Source: Clostridiales bacterium (lineage in GTDB: Bacteria; Bacillota; Clostridia; Monoglobales; Monoglobaceae). From it: DNA of 64,000 bases. The position numbers were made by a program, and so were the translations under genes. Positions 17,496-25,503 of this stretch are shown one piece after another. Location: positions 62,001 to 126,000 of the forward strand of contig JAHZIG010000001.1 of NCBI GenBank assembly GCA_019419865.1. The letters run 5' to 3'. The notes below the pieces were generated by a model that had not been told where the DNA came from, made no database searches, and saw only the letters and a list, made by a program, of their open reading frames with translations. How positions within the stretch are numbered: the stretch's first letter is position 1; each line of letters starts with the position of its first letter.

Positions 17496-17532
17496 TAGGG
17501 AGTTCTAGGGAGTTATAGGGAGTTTTAGGGAA
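17496..17532 (+). repeat. TAGGGAG array B (exact 10-base period)
   Basis: TAGGGAG starts at 17496, 17506 and 17516 with a fourth, slightly degenerate copy (TAGGGAA) at 17526. Further copies lie at 17174 and 17354, and inverted CTCCCTA at 17120 and 17445, in a 400-base region without genes. Confidence 0.85.
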
Positions 17533-17789
17533 CGTAGCGATTGGGGATTAGCGATTAGAGAATAGGAGGTGAGTCTTGTTTCTTTAACGCCAGACGGCTT
17601 TGCCTGCGGAAAGGGAATTAGGAATCAGAAGCGGAAATTTACTCGTGTAACGCCAAACGCTTACGCCTGCTTAAAAAGAATCGCTTCGTATTCCTCTAAC
17701 GTTACTGCCGCCGTTTTTACGCCTACAGAAGCGTATCATACTCCTATTCGCTATTCGCTAATCGCTACGTTCGCTAATCTCTACGTAGA
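17530..17789. repeat. Palindromic heptamer-ended repeat, copy 3 (two cores)
   Basis: Left end GAACGTAGCGATTGGGGATT and onward to AATAGGAG; right end CTCCTATTCGCTATTCGC and onward to GCTACG, an inverted repeat of about 28 bases. Two copies of the shared core are inside (TTAACGCCAGACGGC near 17585 and TGTAACGCCAAACGC near 17647), so it looks like two fused units. The right edge CTAATCTCTACG supplies the stop codon and last residues of folC. Confidence 0.7.
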
Positions 17790-19045
17790 TATCTCTCGAT
17801 CAATCCCGCTAAGTATATCGAACCGCAGACGCAGGTCGCGCCGTCTCGCTTTGCCGCGGCCTCGAACGCTTTTATCGGGTCGGACTCGGCGACGACGTCC
17901 GCTTTGGGATCTTCGCCGAGGATTATCGCTTTAAGTTCTTCCGCCGCCATTCCGCGCGGGGCTTCTATCTCGGTTACGGTCGCGCTGTCCGCCGCCTTTA
18001 TTATCGCCGCCGCGGCGCTTTTCGCGTCTTTATCGCCCATCATGGCGACGACGAGGTTGACCGGTCTTTCGAGCTTTTTGAGCGACTTTGCAAGCTCGGA
18101 CATGGCCGGCGGATTATGCGCGCCGTCAATTATTATATCCCCGTATTCGTCCGACCTTATCAGATCGAACCGCCCGTCTAAATACGCCTTCTCTATCCCG
18201 GTCTTGATCGTCTCGGCGGAGATCCTGTCCGCGCCTCTTTTAGACAGCGCCCGCATGGCCTCTATGACCGCCGCCGCGTTATACGGCTGGAACCCGCCGC
18301 GCAGCGACAGTCTGTAGCTTTCGCCGTCGTATTCGAACTCGGCGCCTCGCCCCGACCTTAAGCCGTCGTCCGTGATACAAGGCTCCTTGGCTTCGATCAG
18401 TTTAGAGCCGGTATCCGCGCAGAAACGCTTAATTACCGACCTCGCCTCGACCGGCTGGCCGGGATAGACTACGACTGTGGCATTTTTCTTAATTATTCCG
18501 CATTTCTCGGCCGCGATCTTCTCTATCGTATCCCCTAAATACTGGGTATGATCCAGCCCGATCGAGGTCAATATAACGATCTCGGGCGCGTCTATTACGT
18601 TGGTCGCGTCCAGCCGCCCGCCAAGCCCGGTCTCCAGAACGACGTAGTCGGCGCCCTTGCGCCTGAAATATTCAAAAGCGACCGCCGTATTAAGCGCGAA
18701 CTCCGACACCGCCGCGTCGTTTTCCTCGATCACGTACCGGACGTAAGTCGCGATCTCCGCCAGCTCGTCGTCGTCTATCTCGTCGCCGTCTATGCGGATA
18801 CGCTCGTTGAAACGCCTGAGATACGGCGAGGTAAACAGTCCGGTCTTATACCCGGCCTCCATAAGTACGCTCGCCGTCATGACCGCGGTCGAGCCTTTGC
18901 CGTTCGTCCCCGCGATGTGGATATATTTAAGTTCTTTCTGCGGATCTCCCATATGCCCGAGCAGTTTCAAAAGCGCCTTATTCCCCAAAACGCGGCTGAA
19001 CTTGGGTCTGCTGTGGATATATTCGATCGTCTCTTTATAATTCAT
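17774..19045 (-). CDS. folC: Bifunctional dihydrofolate/folylpolyglutamate synthase
   Basis: Mur-ligase-type enzyme that adds Glu to dihydropteroate and folates. HIAGTNGKGST is the ATP-binding P-loop, SPYLRRFNERI follows, then TSIGLDHTQYLG and DGAHNPPAM of the C-terminal domain. Length 423 is normal. The GGGAG site is 8 bases before the ATG. The final codons (RYLRRD) and TAG stop lie within the end of the palindromic repeat, so the repeat seems to have landed at, or been tolerated up to, the 3' edge of the gene. Confidence 0.95.
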   Translation of the reverse strand: MNYKETIEYIHSRPKFSRVLGNKALLKLLGHMGDPQKELKYIHIAGTNGKGSTAVMTASVLMEAGYKTGLFTSPYLRRFNERIRIDGDEIDDDELAEIATYVRYVIEENDAAVSEFALNTAVAFEYFRRKGADYVVLETGLGGRLDATNVIDAPEIVILTSIGLDHTQYLGDTIEKIAAEKCGIIKKNATVVVYPGQPVEARSVIKRFCADTGSKLIEAKEPCITDDGLRSGRGAEFEYDGESYRLSLRGGFQPYNAAAVIEAMRALSKRGADRISAETIKTGIEKAYLDGRFDLIRSDEYGDIIIDGAHNPPAMSELAKSLKKLERPVNLVVAMMGDKDAKSAAAAIIKAADSATVTEIEAPRGMAAEELKAIILGEDPKADVVAESDPIKAFEAAAKRDGATCVCGSIYLAGLIERYLRRD

Positions 19046-19060
19046 ATTTTTCTCCCAAAA

Positions 19061-19091
19061 TCAAAACGCCGCGCAATTACCGCGCGCGGCG
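19061..19091 (-). terminator. Terminator between gatD and folC
   Basis: Perfect 8-base GC arms CGCCGCGC (19067-19074) and GCGCGGCG (19084-19091) with a 9-base loop, followed on the minus strand by TTTTGATTTT. It would end the murT-gatD transcript before folC. Confidence 0.65.
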
Positions 19092-19133
19092 CGTATTTAT
19101 CTTTTACTTGATCGTATTTCATTAAGACGTCTA

Positions 19134-19925
19134 TTACTGCGCGGCCTTTGCGAAATGGTCTACGATATACCTGTTCGCCATATTCTCCAGCTCGTCGTTT
19201 AAGGGCGCAAGCTCTTTGAAATCCGGGTACTTACGCCTCAGCGCGCAGGTCAGTATATAGTCGCAGAGCTGCGGATTTTTGGGGAGCAGAGGTCCGTGCA
19301 GGTAGGTCGCGATCACGTTTTTGTAAATAACGCCCTCGTATCCGCTTTCGCCGTCGTTGCCGTTGCCGTACAACACCTTGCCGAGCGGCGTATGGTCGCC
19401 TATGTTCGTTCTGCCCGCATGGTTCTCGAACCCGGTTATCGGCTGTTTGAACTTAGTACAGTTTAGTATAACGTTGCTTATCAATCTGGTATCGCCCGCG
19501 TCGGTGTATATGTCCAATATCCCGAGCCCCTCGATCTTGGTCGTAGCGGTCTGGTAATACTTGCCGAGGAGCTGATAGCCGCCGCAGACAGCGACCAAAA
19601 CGCCGCCCGCCTCGACGTAAGCCTCTATCTCCTTTTTCTTGGCGAGCAGTTTGTTGCAGACTATCTCCTGTTCTCTGTCCGAACCGCCGCCGATGAAAAC
19701 TATATCGGTATCGGTAAGATCGACGTCCTCGTCTCGGCTCGTGCATTGGTATACCCGAGCGCCTATCCCCCGCCACTCGAGCCGCTTGGTCATGCAGGCG
19801 ATATTCCCTTTGTCGCCGTAGAGGTTTAAGAGGTCGGGGAACATATGCGCTATTTTTATATTATACTTGGGAGCCGGAGCCGCGACCGCCGCGGTCGTCT
19901 CTTTATTCGTCGTATTATCGCTCAT
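19134..19925 (-). CDS. gatD: Lipid II isoglutaminyl synthase, glutaminase subunit
   Basis: Glutamine amidotransferase (CobB/CobQ type) that feeds ammonia to MurT for amidation of D-Glu in lipid II. The nucleophile Cys is in VAVCGGYQLLG and the catalytic His in ATYLHGPLL. An Ala/Thr-rich N-terminal stretch of about 20 residues precedes the conserved IAHMFPDLLNLYGDKGN start. The ATG overlaps the murT stop by one base (TAATG), the usual tight coupling of this pair. Confidence 0.95.
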   Translation of the reverse strand: MSDNTTNKETTAAVAAPAPKYNIKIAHMFPDLLNLYGDKGNIACMTKRLEWRGIGARVYQCTSRDEDVDLTDTDIVFIGGGSDREQEIVCNKLLAKKKEIEAYVEAGGVLVAVCGGYQLLGKYYQTATTKIEGLGILDIYTDAGDTRLISNVILNCTKFKQPITGFENHAGRTNIGDHTPLGKVLYGNGNDGESGYEGVIYKNVIATYLHGPLLPKNPQLCDYILTCALRRKYPDFKELAPLNDELENMANRYIVDHFAKAAQ

Positions 19926-21262
19926 TAGCTTACCCCTCCGTTGTCAAGTTCTTTTTTAAGCTCCAGCAGAGCCGTCTGAGTCGGATACAGCGCGGTGTAG
20001 TTGACGAGCGCGTAGCAGACCTCCGCGTCGGTTTCCAGACATGCGCGCACCGCCTGCTTCATATCCGAGGTTATCGAACTTACCTCTATATCCGCGTATT
20101 TAAACCTCAGCGCTATGTCGTAGAGCCGTATCCCTGTCGTCGTGAGCGTGTTTAGGTTCTCGTCGCCGAGCTTGTCGAAATCGACGTCCCAGAGCCACGA
20201 AACGTCGCGCCCGTCGTTGGCCAGGTCGTTTATCGCGACGATTACGTCCTTCTTCCGCTTGTCCAATATTACGGTCTGTATCGCCTGGTTAAATCCCGCC
20301 GGGTTCTTCGCGAGGTTGAGTATGACCGGCTTGCCGAGGTCTATAAGCTCCATTCTGCCTATCTGCGGCTTGTAGTCGCTGAGCAGGTCGTTGAACTTTT
20401 TCGTCCCTATCTTCATAACGTTTAGCGCCGAATAGACCGCGAGGATATTATATATATTGTAAAAACCCCTGTAGTTTACGTCTATGCGCTCTTTCCCGAC
20501 GTTGAACTTCATCGACTCCGAAAGCTCGACGTTGGTCGCCGGGAAGTCTATCTTTGGGCGCTTGTTGCCGCAGTTCGGGCAGTAATAGTCGCCAAGCTGG
20601 GAATAGTGGAAATAGTTATACTCCTGCTCGGCGCCGCACTTTACGCAGAAACGCCCTTCCTTGGTCTCTTCAACCTGAGGCAGGACCTGCTCCGAGATCC
20701 CGAAATAATACGCCTCTCTGCCCTCGCCGAACTGCGCGGTCAGCGGATCGTCGCCGTTTAGTATCAGCTTGACCCCGTCCGCCATGTCGATCGCCTCGTT
20801 CAGCAGGTCTACGGTGATGTCGATCTCGCCGTACCTGTCGAGCTGGTCTCTGAACAGGTTTGTTATTATCATGTAGTCGGGCTTTATATACTTAAACACT
20901 CGTCTCGCGGACGCCTCGTCCACCTCGAGCACGGCGTAATCGGCTTTGAGTCCGCCGCCGAGTCCGGCCGCCTGCGCCAGCGTCGTGGCTATGCCGCCGA
21001 GCATGTTCGCCCCCAAAACGTTGCAGACCGTGGTATATCCGCATTTTTTGAGCGCCGAGTTGAGCAGATTATTCGTCGTCGTCTTTCCGTTGGTTCCGCA
21101 GGTGACGATAACGCCCTTGCTTATCCCGCCCTTTAATCTCGCTATAAGGTCGGGGCAGATCTTGAGCGCTATCGCTCCGGGAGTCGAGGACGATTTCTTT
21201 CCCACTAATCTCCCCGCTATGCTGGCCAGCTTCGCCGCCCATATGGCTAAAATTTTTCTCAT
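19925..21262 (-). CDS. murT: Lipid II isoglutaminyl synthase, Mur-ligase subunit
   Basis: ATP-dependent ligase that converts lipid II D-Glu to D-isoGln. VTCGTNGKTTTNN is the Mur P-loop, and a zinc-ribbon insertion with CVKCG and CPNCG (about residues 205-235), diagnostic of MurT, sits in the central domain. The C-terminal DUF1727 domain that docks GatD follows (ILNLAKNPAGFNQ). Length 445 is standard. A near-consensus promoter lies upstream. Confidence 0.95.
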   Translation of the reverse strand: MRKILAIWAAKLASIAGRLVGKKSSSTPGAIALKICPDLIARLKGGISKGVIVTCGTNGKTTTNNLLNSALKKCGYTTVCNVLGANMLGGIATTLAQAAGLGGGLKADYAVLEVDEASARRVFKYIKPDYMIITNLFRDQLDRYGEIDITVDLLNEAIDMADGVKLILNGDDPLTAQFGEGREAYYFGISEQVLPQVEETKEGRFCVKCGAEQEYNYFHYSQLGDYYCPNCGNKRPKIDFPATNVELSESMKFNVGKERIDVNYRGFYNIYNILAVYSALNVMKIGTKKFNDLLSDYKPQIGRMELIDLGKPVILNLAKNPAGFNQAIQTVILDKRKKDVIVAINDLANDGRDVSWLWDVDFDKLGDENLNTLTTTGIRLYDIALRFKYADIEVSSITSDMKQAVRACLETDAEVCYALVNYTALYPTQTALLELKKELDNGGVS

Positions 21263-21303
21263 TGTTTACCGCTCCCAATATTTTTCCTATTTGATATTCT
21301 ACT

Positions 21304-21332
21304 ATTATAGCCTACTTCGCGCTGATTTGCAA
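21304..21332 (-). promoter_or_regulatory. Promoter of murT-gatD
   Basis: TTGCAA (21327-21332) and TATAAT (21304-21309), 17 bases apart on the minus strand, about 45 bases before the murT ATG. Confidence 0.75.
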
Positions 21333-21535
21333 TAATTTTATTGACAAATAAACCCTCCGGGAAACACCATAATTCGGCATATATGCAGATATATCCCCTA
21401 AAAACGCGAAAACGACGGCCTCAGCGCCGCCGCTCCCGTAAGACCTGATTTAAATTTACGCTTAAAATAAAAGTTCTGAAGCCGTTTATCGCCCCCTTTA
21501 ATTTCTCAATACAACGATTATCCGGCGCCCCCGGA

Positions 21536-23011
21536 TCACAATATGATACAGATGAGTCCGCCGCTGCCCTCGTTGATTATCTTCTGAAGCGTCTCCTGCA
21601 GCTTCATCTGCGCGTCGTCCGGCATTCTGTTAAGCTTGTTATGCAACCCCTCGTTGACCAGCTCGTGCAGAGACTTTCCGAATATATTGGAGTTCCATAT
21701 GCTTTTCGGGTCGTTTTCAAATTCGCTCATAAGATACTGCACAAGCTCCTCCGACTGCTTTTCGGTGCCCACGATAGGATTGACCTCGGTCTCTATGTCG
21801 GCGCGGATCATATGTATCGACGGCGCGCTCGCCTTTAGTCTGACTCCGAACCTCGAGCCCTGGCGTATTATCTCCGGCTCCTCTAAGGTCAGCTCGTCGA
21901 TCGTGGGCGAGACTATGCCGTAGCCTTTTCTCTCGACCTCGCGCATGGCGGCCGCCACCTTGTCGTATTCCTTTTCGGCTTTTGCGAGCTTTTCTATATT
22001 TTCGAGCAGTTCGCGCCTGTTGTTTATCTTAAGCCCGCTGCGTTTTTCTACGATCTTATAGAACAGCTTGTCGGGCGCCGAGACGCTGAGCGCGGCTCTT
22101 CCCTCGCCCGCGTCGATCCGCTCGACGGCGGCGCTCTGCACGGCTTCGCAGTCTAAGAGTTTATCCTTAAGTCCGTTTACGTCCTGGATCTTACGTATAT
22201 CGCTCATCGAGCTGAACACGTGTTCCTTTAAGACCTTTTTGATCTCGTCGCCGTCGTCCAAGCCGTCGATCCACGCCGGGATCTCGACTCGTATCTCCTT
22301 GAGCGGAAACTCGTATAATATGCTCTGCATGATGTAATTTATATCCTCCCGGGTAAGCTCCATACAGTTGACCGGTATTACCGCGGAGTTATATTTCTCC
22401 GACAGCCTCTCAGCGAGTTCTATCACCCGCTCCGAACCCGGCTCGACGCTGTTGAGGAGTATGACGAACGGTTTTTTAAGCGCGGTAAGCTCGCTCGCCA
22501 CCCGCTCCTCCGCGTCTATATAATCCTCTCTCGGGATGTCGGTTATACTTCCGTCGGTCGTGACCACTATCCCGACCGTAGAATGTTCGTCTATGACCTT
22601 CTTGGTGCCTATCTCGGCGGCGCGCGCAAACGGCATCGGCTCGTCGGACCACGGCGTGTTGACCATTCTCGGCTGCTCGCCGTCCAAATGACCGAGCGCG
22701 TTCGGAACTATATAGCCCACGCAGTCGATAAGCCGTATCCTGAAATCGGTGTTCCCGTCTATACTGACCTCCGCCGCCTCGTTCGGGATGAACTTCGGTT
22801 CGGTCGTCATGATCATCCGCCCGCCCGCGCTCTGCGGCGCCTCGTCCATAGCCCTGGCGCGTTTGAAGTCGTTCTTTATGTTGGGAATCACAAGCAGATC
22901 CATAAACTTCTTGATAAAAGTAGATTTGCCCGTCCTTACAGGGCCGACAACGCCTATGTATATATCGCCCTGCGTTCTTGTAACAATGTCCTTGTAAAGA
23001 TTTTCTTGCAT
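21536..23011 (-). CDS. spoIVA: Stage IV sporulation protein A
   Basis: ATPase that polymerises on the forespore surface as the base of the spore coat. The Walker A motif is GPVRTGKSTF, followed by LIDCVGYIVPNALG, the family-specific TTDGSITDIPREDY, and NSVEP in the NTPase domain. The middle and C-terminal domains are complete, ending NEGSGGLICIIL, which anchors the protein via SpoVM in Bacillus. At 491 residues it is full length. AGGAGG lies 8 bases before the ATG. This gene shows that the organism makes endospores. spoVM itself was not recognised here. Confidence 0.97.
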   Translation of the reverse strand: MQENLYKDIVTRTQGDIYIGVVGPVRTGKSTFIKKFMDLLVIPNIKNDFKRARAMDEAPQSAGGRMIMTTEPKFIPNEAAEVSIDGNTDFRIRLIDCVGYIVPNALGHLDGEQPRMVNTPWSDEPMPFARAAEIGTKKVIDEHSTVGIVVTTDGSITDIPREDYIDAEERVASELTALKKPFVILLNSVEPGSERVIELAERLSEKYNSAVIPVNCMELTREDINYIMQSILYEFPLKEIRVEIPAWIDGLDDGDEIKKVLKEHVFSSMSDIRKIQDVNGLKDKLLDCEAVQSAAVERIDAGEGRAALSVSAPDKLFYKIVEKRSGLKINNRRELLENIEKLAKAEKEYDKVAAAMREVERKGYGIVSPTIDELTLEEPEIIRQGSRFGVRLKASAPSIHMIRADIETEVNPIVGTEKQSEELVQYLMSEFENDPKSIWNSNIFGKSLHELVNEGLHNKLNRMPDDAQMKLQETLQKIINEGSGGLICIIL

Positions 23012-23167
23012 TTATTCTGCCTCCTTAAGTATCGGCCGTCTCGACCCGCCTGTTTGTTCATTATTATGCTCAGCCGTTTAAAATTATTACGCCGCCGCGC
23101 AAAAATCGCTTTGAAATACGCCGGGAAAAGCGCGGCGCGGAGATCAAAGCGCCATTTCTTAATAACA

Positions 23168-23196
23168 AGTATATGACGGACAACTTGCGGATATAA
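23168..23196 (-). promoter_or_regulatory. Possible sigma-E promoter of spoIVA
   Basis: TTATATC (23190-23196), 14 bases, CATATACT (23168-23175) on the minus strand resembles the mother-cell sigma-E consensus (KMATATT, 14, CATACANT). spoIVA is a sigma-E gene in Bacillus. The 150-base leader this implies is long, so the call is tentative. Confidence 0.35.
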
Positions 23197-23315
23197 CATA
23201 AAACGCATAATATAAAAAGAATAATTATAATATATGCAAACGTTTATATCCGCGCCTTATCCGCGCCCGCAGGATAGGCGCCCTGGCTGAACGCGCGGGC
23301 AGATAGGAGATCGTT

Positions 23316-25160
23316 ATGTGCGGAATTGCTGGATTCGCAGATTTTGAAACAGACGTAAGAAAATACGAGAGAACGATAAACGCTATGTCCGACGCTTTAA
23401 AGCGCAGAGGTCCCGACGAAAAGGGCGAATACGTCGCCGAACATATAGCGCTGATACACCGCAGGCTCGCGATAGTGGATATAGAAAACGGCAAACAGCC
23501 GATGCGCAGGAATATCGGCGGCGGGGAATACGTCCTCGTCTATAACGGAGAGCTGTATAACACCGCCGAACTAAGACGGGAGCTGACCGATTTAGGCTAT
23601 GAATTTGAAGGACATTCGGACACCGAGATCCTGCTGCTTTCATACATTGAATGGGGGATCGGCTGCCTTAAAAAGCTGAACGGGATCTTCGCCTTCGCGG
23701 TATACGACAAGAGAGACGAAAAAATAGTCCTCGCAAGAGACGGCGGCGGGGTAAAGCCGTTATTCTACCACTACGACGAAGCCCGCAATACGCTCGTCTT
23801 CGGCTCCGAGATCAAGGCTCTGCTTAAGCACCCGGATATAAGCCCAAGGGTCGATAAATACGGCGTGGCCGAGGTATTTCTGATAGGTCCGGGCAGGACC
23901 CCCGGCGGGACCGCGTTTATCGATATAGACGAGATAAAGCCGGGGCATTACGCGGAGTTCAGCAGGGACGGCTTTTATATAAAACCGTTCTGGGAGCTTA
24001 GCGCGCGCGAGCATACGGACAGCGCCGACGATACTATAGAAAAGGTGAGATACCTCGTAGAGGACGCGGTGAGAAGACAGCTCAATTCGGACGTTCCGCT
24101 CTGCACCCTGCTCTCGGGCGGTCTCGATTCGAGCATAATCACCAAGGTCGCCTCGGATAAGTTTAAGAACGAGTCAAAGACATTAAACACCTACTCGGTC
24201 ACCTATACCGACAACGAAAAATACTTTACAAAGAGCTTTTACCAGCCCACGGGCGACGACGCGTTTATAAATATCATGTCCGAATTCACCGGCTCAAACC
24301 ACGCCGTCGTGACGCTCGATAACGACGAGGTAGGCGACGCGCTCTTCGACTCTACCATAGCGAGAGACCTTCCGGGCATGGCCGATATAGAATCGTCGAT
24401 GCTCCTGCTTTTTAGGGAGATACGTAAGAAATTCAAGGTCGCCCTGTCCGGCGAATGCGCCGACGAGATATTCGGCGGCTATCCCTGGTACACGAACAAG
24501 GAAATGTTAAACGCCGCCGACTTCCCGTGGAGCGGGAACACCGAGATAAAGGCCGGGCTTATAAACGAAAGATACACGACCTTCGACCCGACCGAATACG
24601 TAAATTCAAGGTATAGGGAAACGATCGCCTCGGCGCCCATGACCGGGTACGAGAGCGACATAGACAGGCGGATCAAAGAGGTGTCCGTACTCAACTTTAA
24701 GTGGTTCATGCAGACCCTGCTCGACCGCAAGGACAGAACGTCCATGTATAACGGGCTCGAAGTCAGGGTCCCGTTCTGCGATCTTCGGATAATGGAATAC
24801 GTATACAACATCCCCTGGGAGATCAAGGCGTATTCGGGGCGGGAAAAGGGCCTGCTGAGAAAGGCGTTCAGCGGAATACTGCCCGACGAGATAATTTACC
24901 GCAAAAAGAGCCCGTATCCAAAGAGCCATAACCCGGTCTACCTAAACAACGTAAAGGCCAAGGTCGAAAAGATCCTCGCCGACAAGAATTCCCCGCTGCT
25001 CGAGATAGTGGACGCGAAAAAACTCAGGGAGCTGATAGACACCGAGGCGGGAATGTTTAACAAACCATGGTACGGTCAGCTAATGAACTTCCCGCAGATA
25101 TTGGGATACATGTATATGATAGACGTTTGGCTCAGAGAGTACGACGTCGATATAGTCTGA
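23316..25160 (+). CDS. asnB: Glutamine-hydrolysing asparagine synthetase
   Basis: Makes Asn from Asp, Gln and ATP. Cys2 of MCGIAGF is the glutaminase nucleophile. The N-terminal Ntn domain has RLAIVD and YNGELYN. The synthetase domain has the PP-loop LLSGGLDSS (about residue 265) and SGECADEIFGGYPWY. Length 614 is normal for AsnB. TAGGAG is 7 bases before the ATG and an intrinsic terminator follows. Confidence 0.95.
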   Translation: MCGIAGFADFETDVRKYERTINAMSDALKRRGPDEKGEYVAEHIALIHRRLAIVDIENGKQPMRRNIGGGEYVLVYNGELYNTAELRRELTDLGYEFEGHSDTEILLLSYIEWGIGCLKKLNGIFAFAVYDKRDEKIVLARDGGGVKPLFYHYDEARNTLVFGSEIKALLKHPDISPRVDKYGVAEVFLIGPGRTPGGTAFIDIDEIKPGHYAEFSRDGFYIKPFWELSAREHTDSADDTIEKVRYLVEDAVRRQLNSDVPLCTLLSGGLDSSIITKVASDKFKNESKTLNTYSVTYTDNEKYFTKSFYQPTGDDAFINIMSEFTGSNHAVVTLDNDEVGDALFDSTIARDLPGMADIESSMLLLFREIRKKFKVALSGECADEIFGGYPWYTNKEMLNAADFPWSGNTEIKAGLINERYTTFDPTEYVNSRYRETIASAPMTGYESDIDRRIKEVSVLNFKWFMQTLLDRKDRTSMYNGLEVRVPFCDLRIMEYVYNIPWEIKAYSGREKGLLRKAFSGILPDEIIYRKKSPYPKSHNPVYLNNVKAKVEKILADKNSPLLEIVDAKKLRELIDTEAGMFNKPWYGQLMNFPQILGYMYMIDVWLREYDVDIV

Positions 25161-25168
25161 TATGATAC

Positions 25169-25209
25169 GCCGCCCGCTTACAGGCCGAAACAAGCGGACG
25201 GCTTTTTAT
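25169..25209 (+). terminator. Intrinsic terminator of asnB
   Basis: Eleven-base arms GCCGCCCGCTT and AAGCGGACGGC (one mismatch) at 25169-25202 are followed by TTTTTATT. The rest of the gap to 25503 is gene-free apart from the promoter at 25400. Confidence 0.85.
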
Positions 25210-25399
25210 TATTCGAGTTTCAAACTCCGCAAGTTTCAATCGCCGTCCGCGCTTTATTTAAGTTCCGGCTCCGTCTTAATTTTATTCAAGTTCAACCGCC
25301 GTCAGCGTCGAGCCTCGTCTATATCTTGGGTACGTTTAACGCAAATCTCCGCCTTCGTAAATATCCTATCCGGGTCTTTTAAAATCGCGCGCCGTCGTG

Positions 25400-25428
25400 T
25401 TGACATAATATCGTCAAGATGTTAAGAT
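25400..25428 (+). promoter_or_regulatory. Promoter of the Cys-rich lipoprotein gene
   Basis: TTGACA (25400-25405), 17 bases, TAAGAT (25423-25428). It lies about 75 bases before the ATG of the lipoprotein gene. Confidence 0.65.
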
Positions 25429-25503
25429 ATACTTAGTCGGCTCGGCGTTTCGCATACTCGCGCGATACGCGGCGGAGCTAAGACATAGGGGAGCGGAGCA
25501 TAA

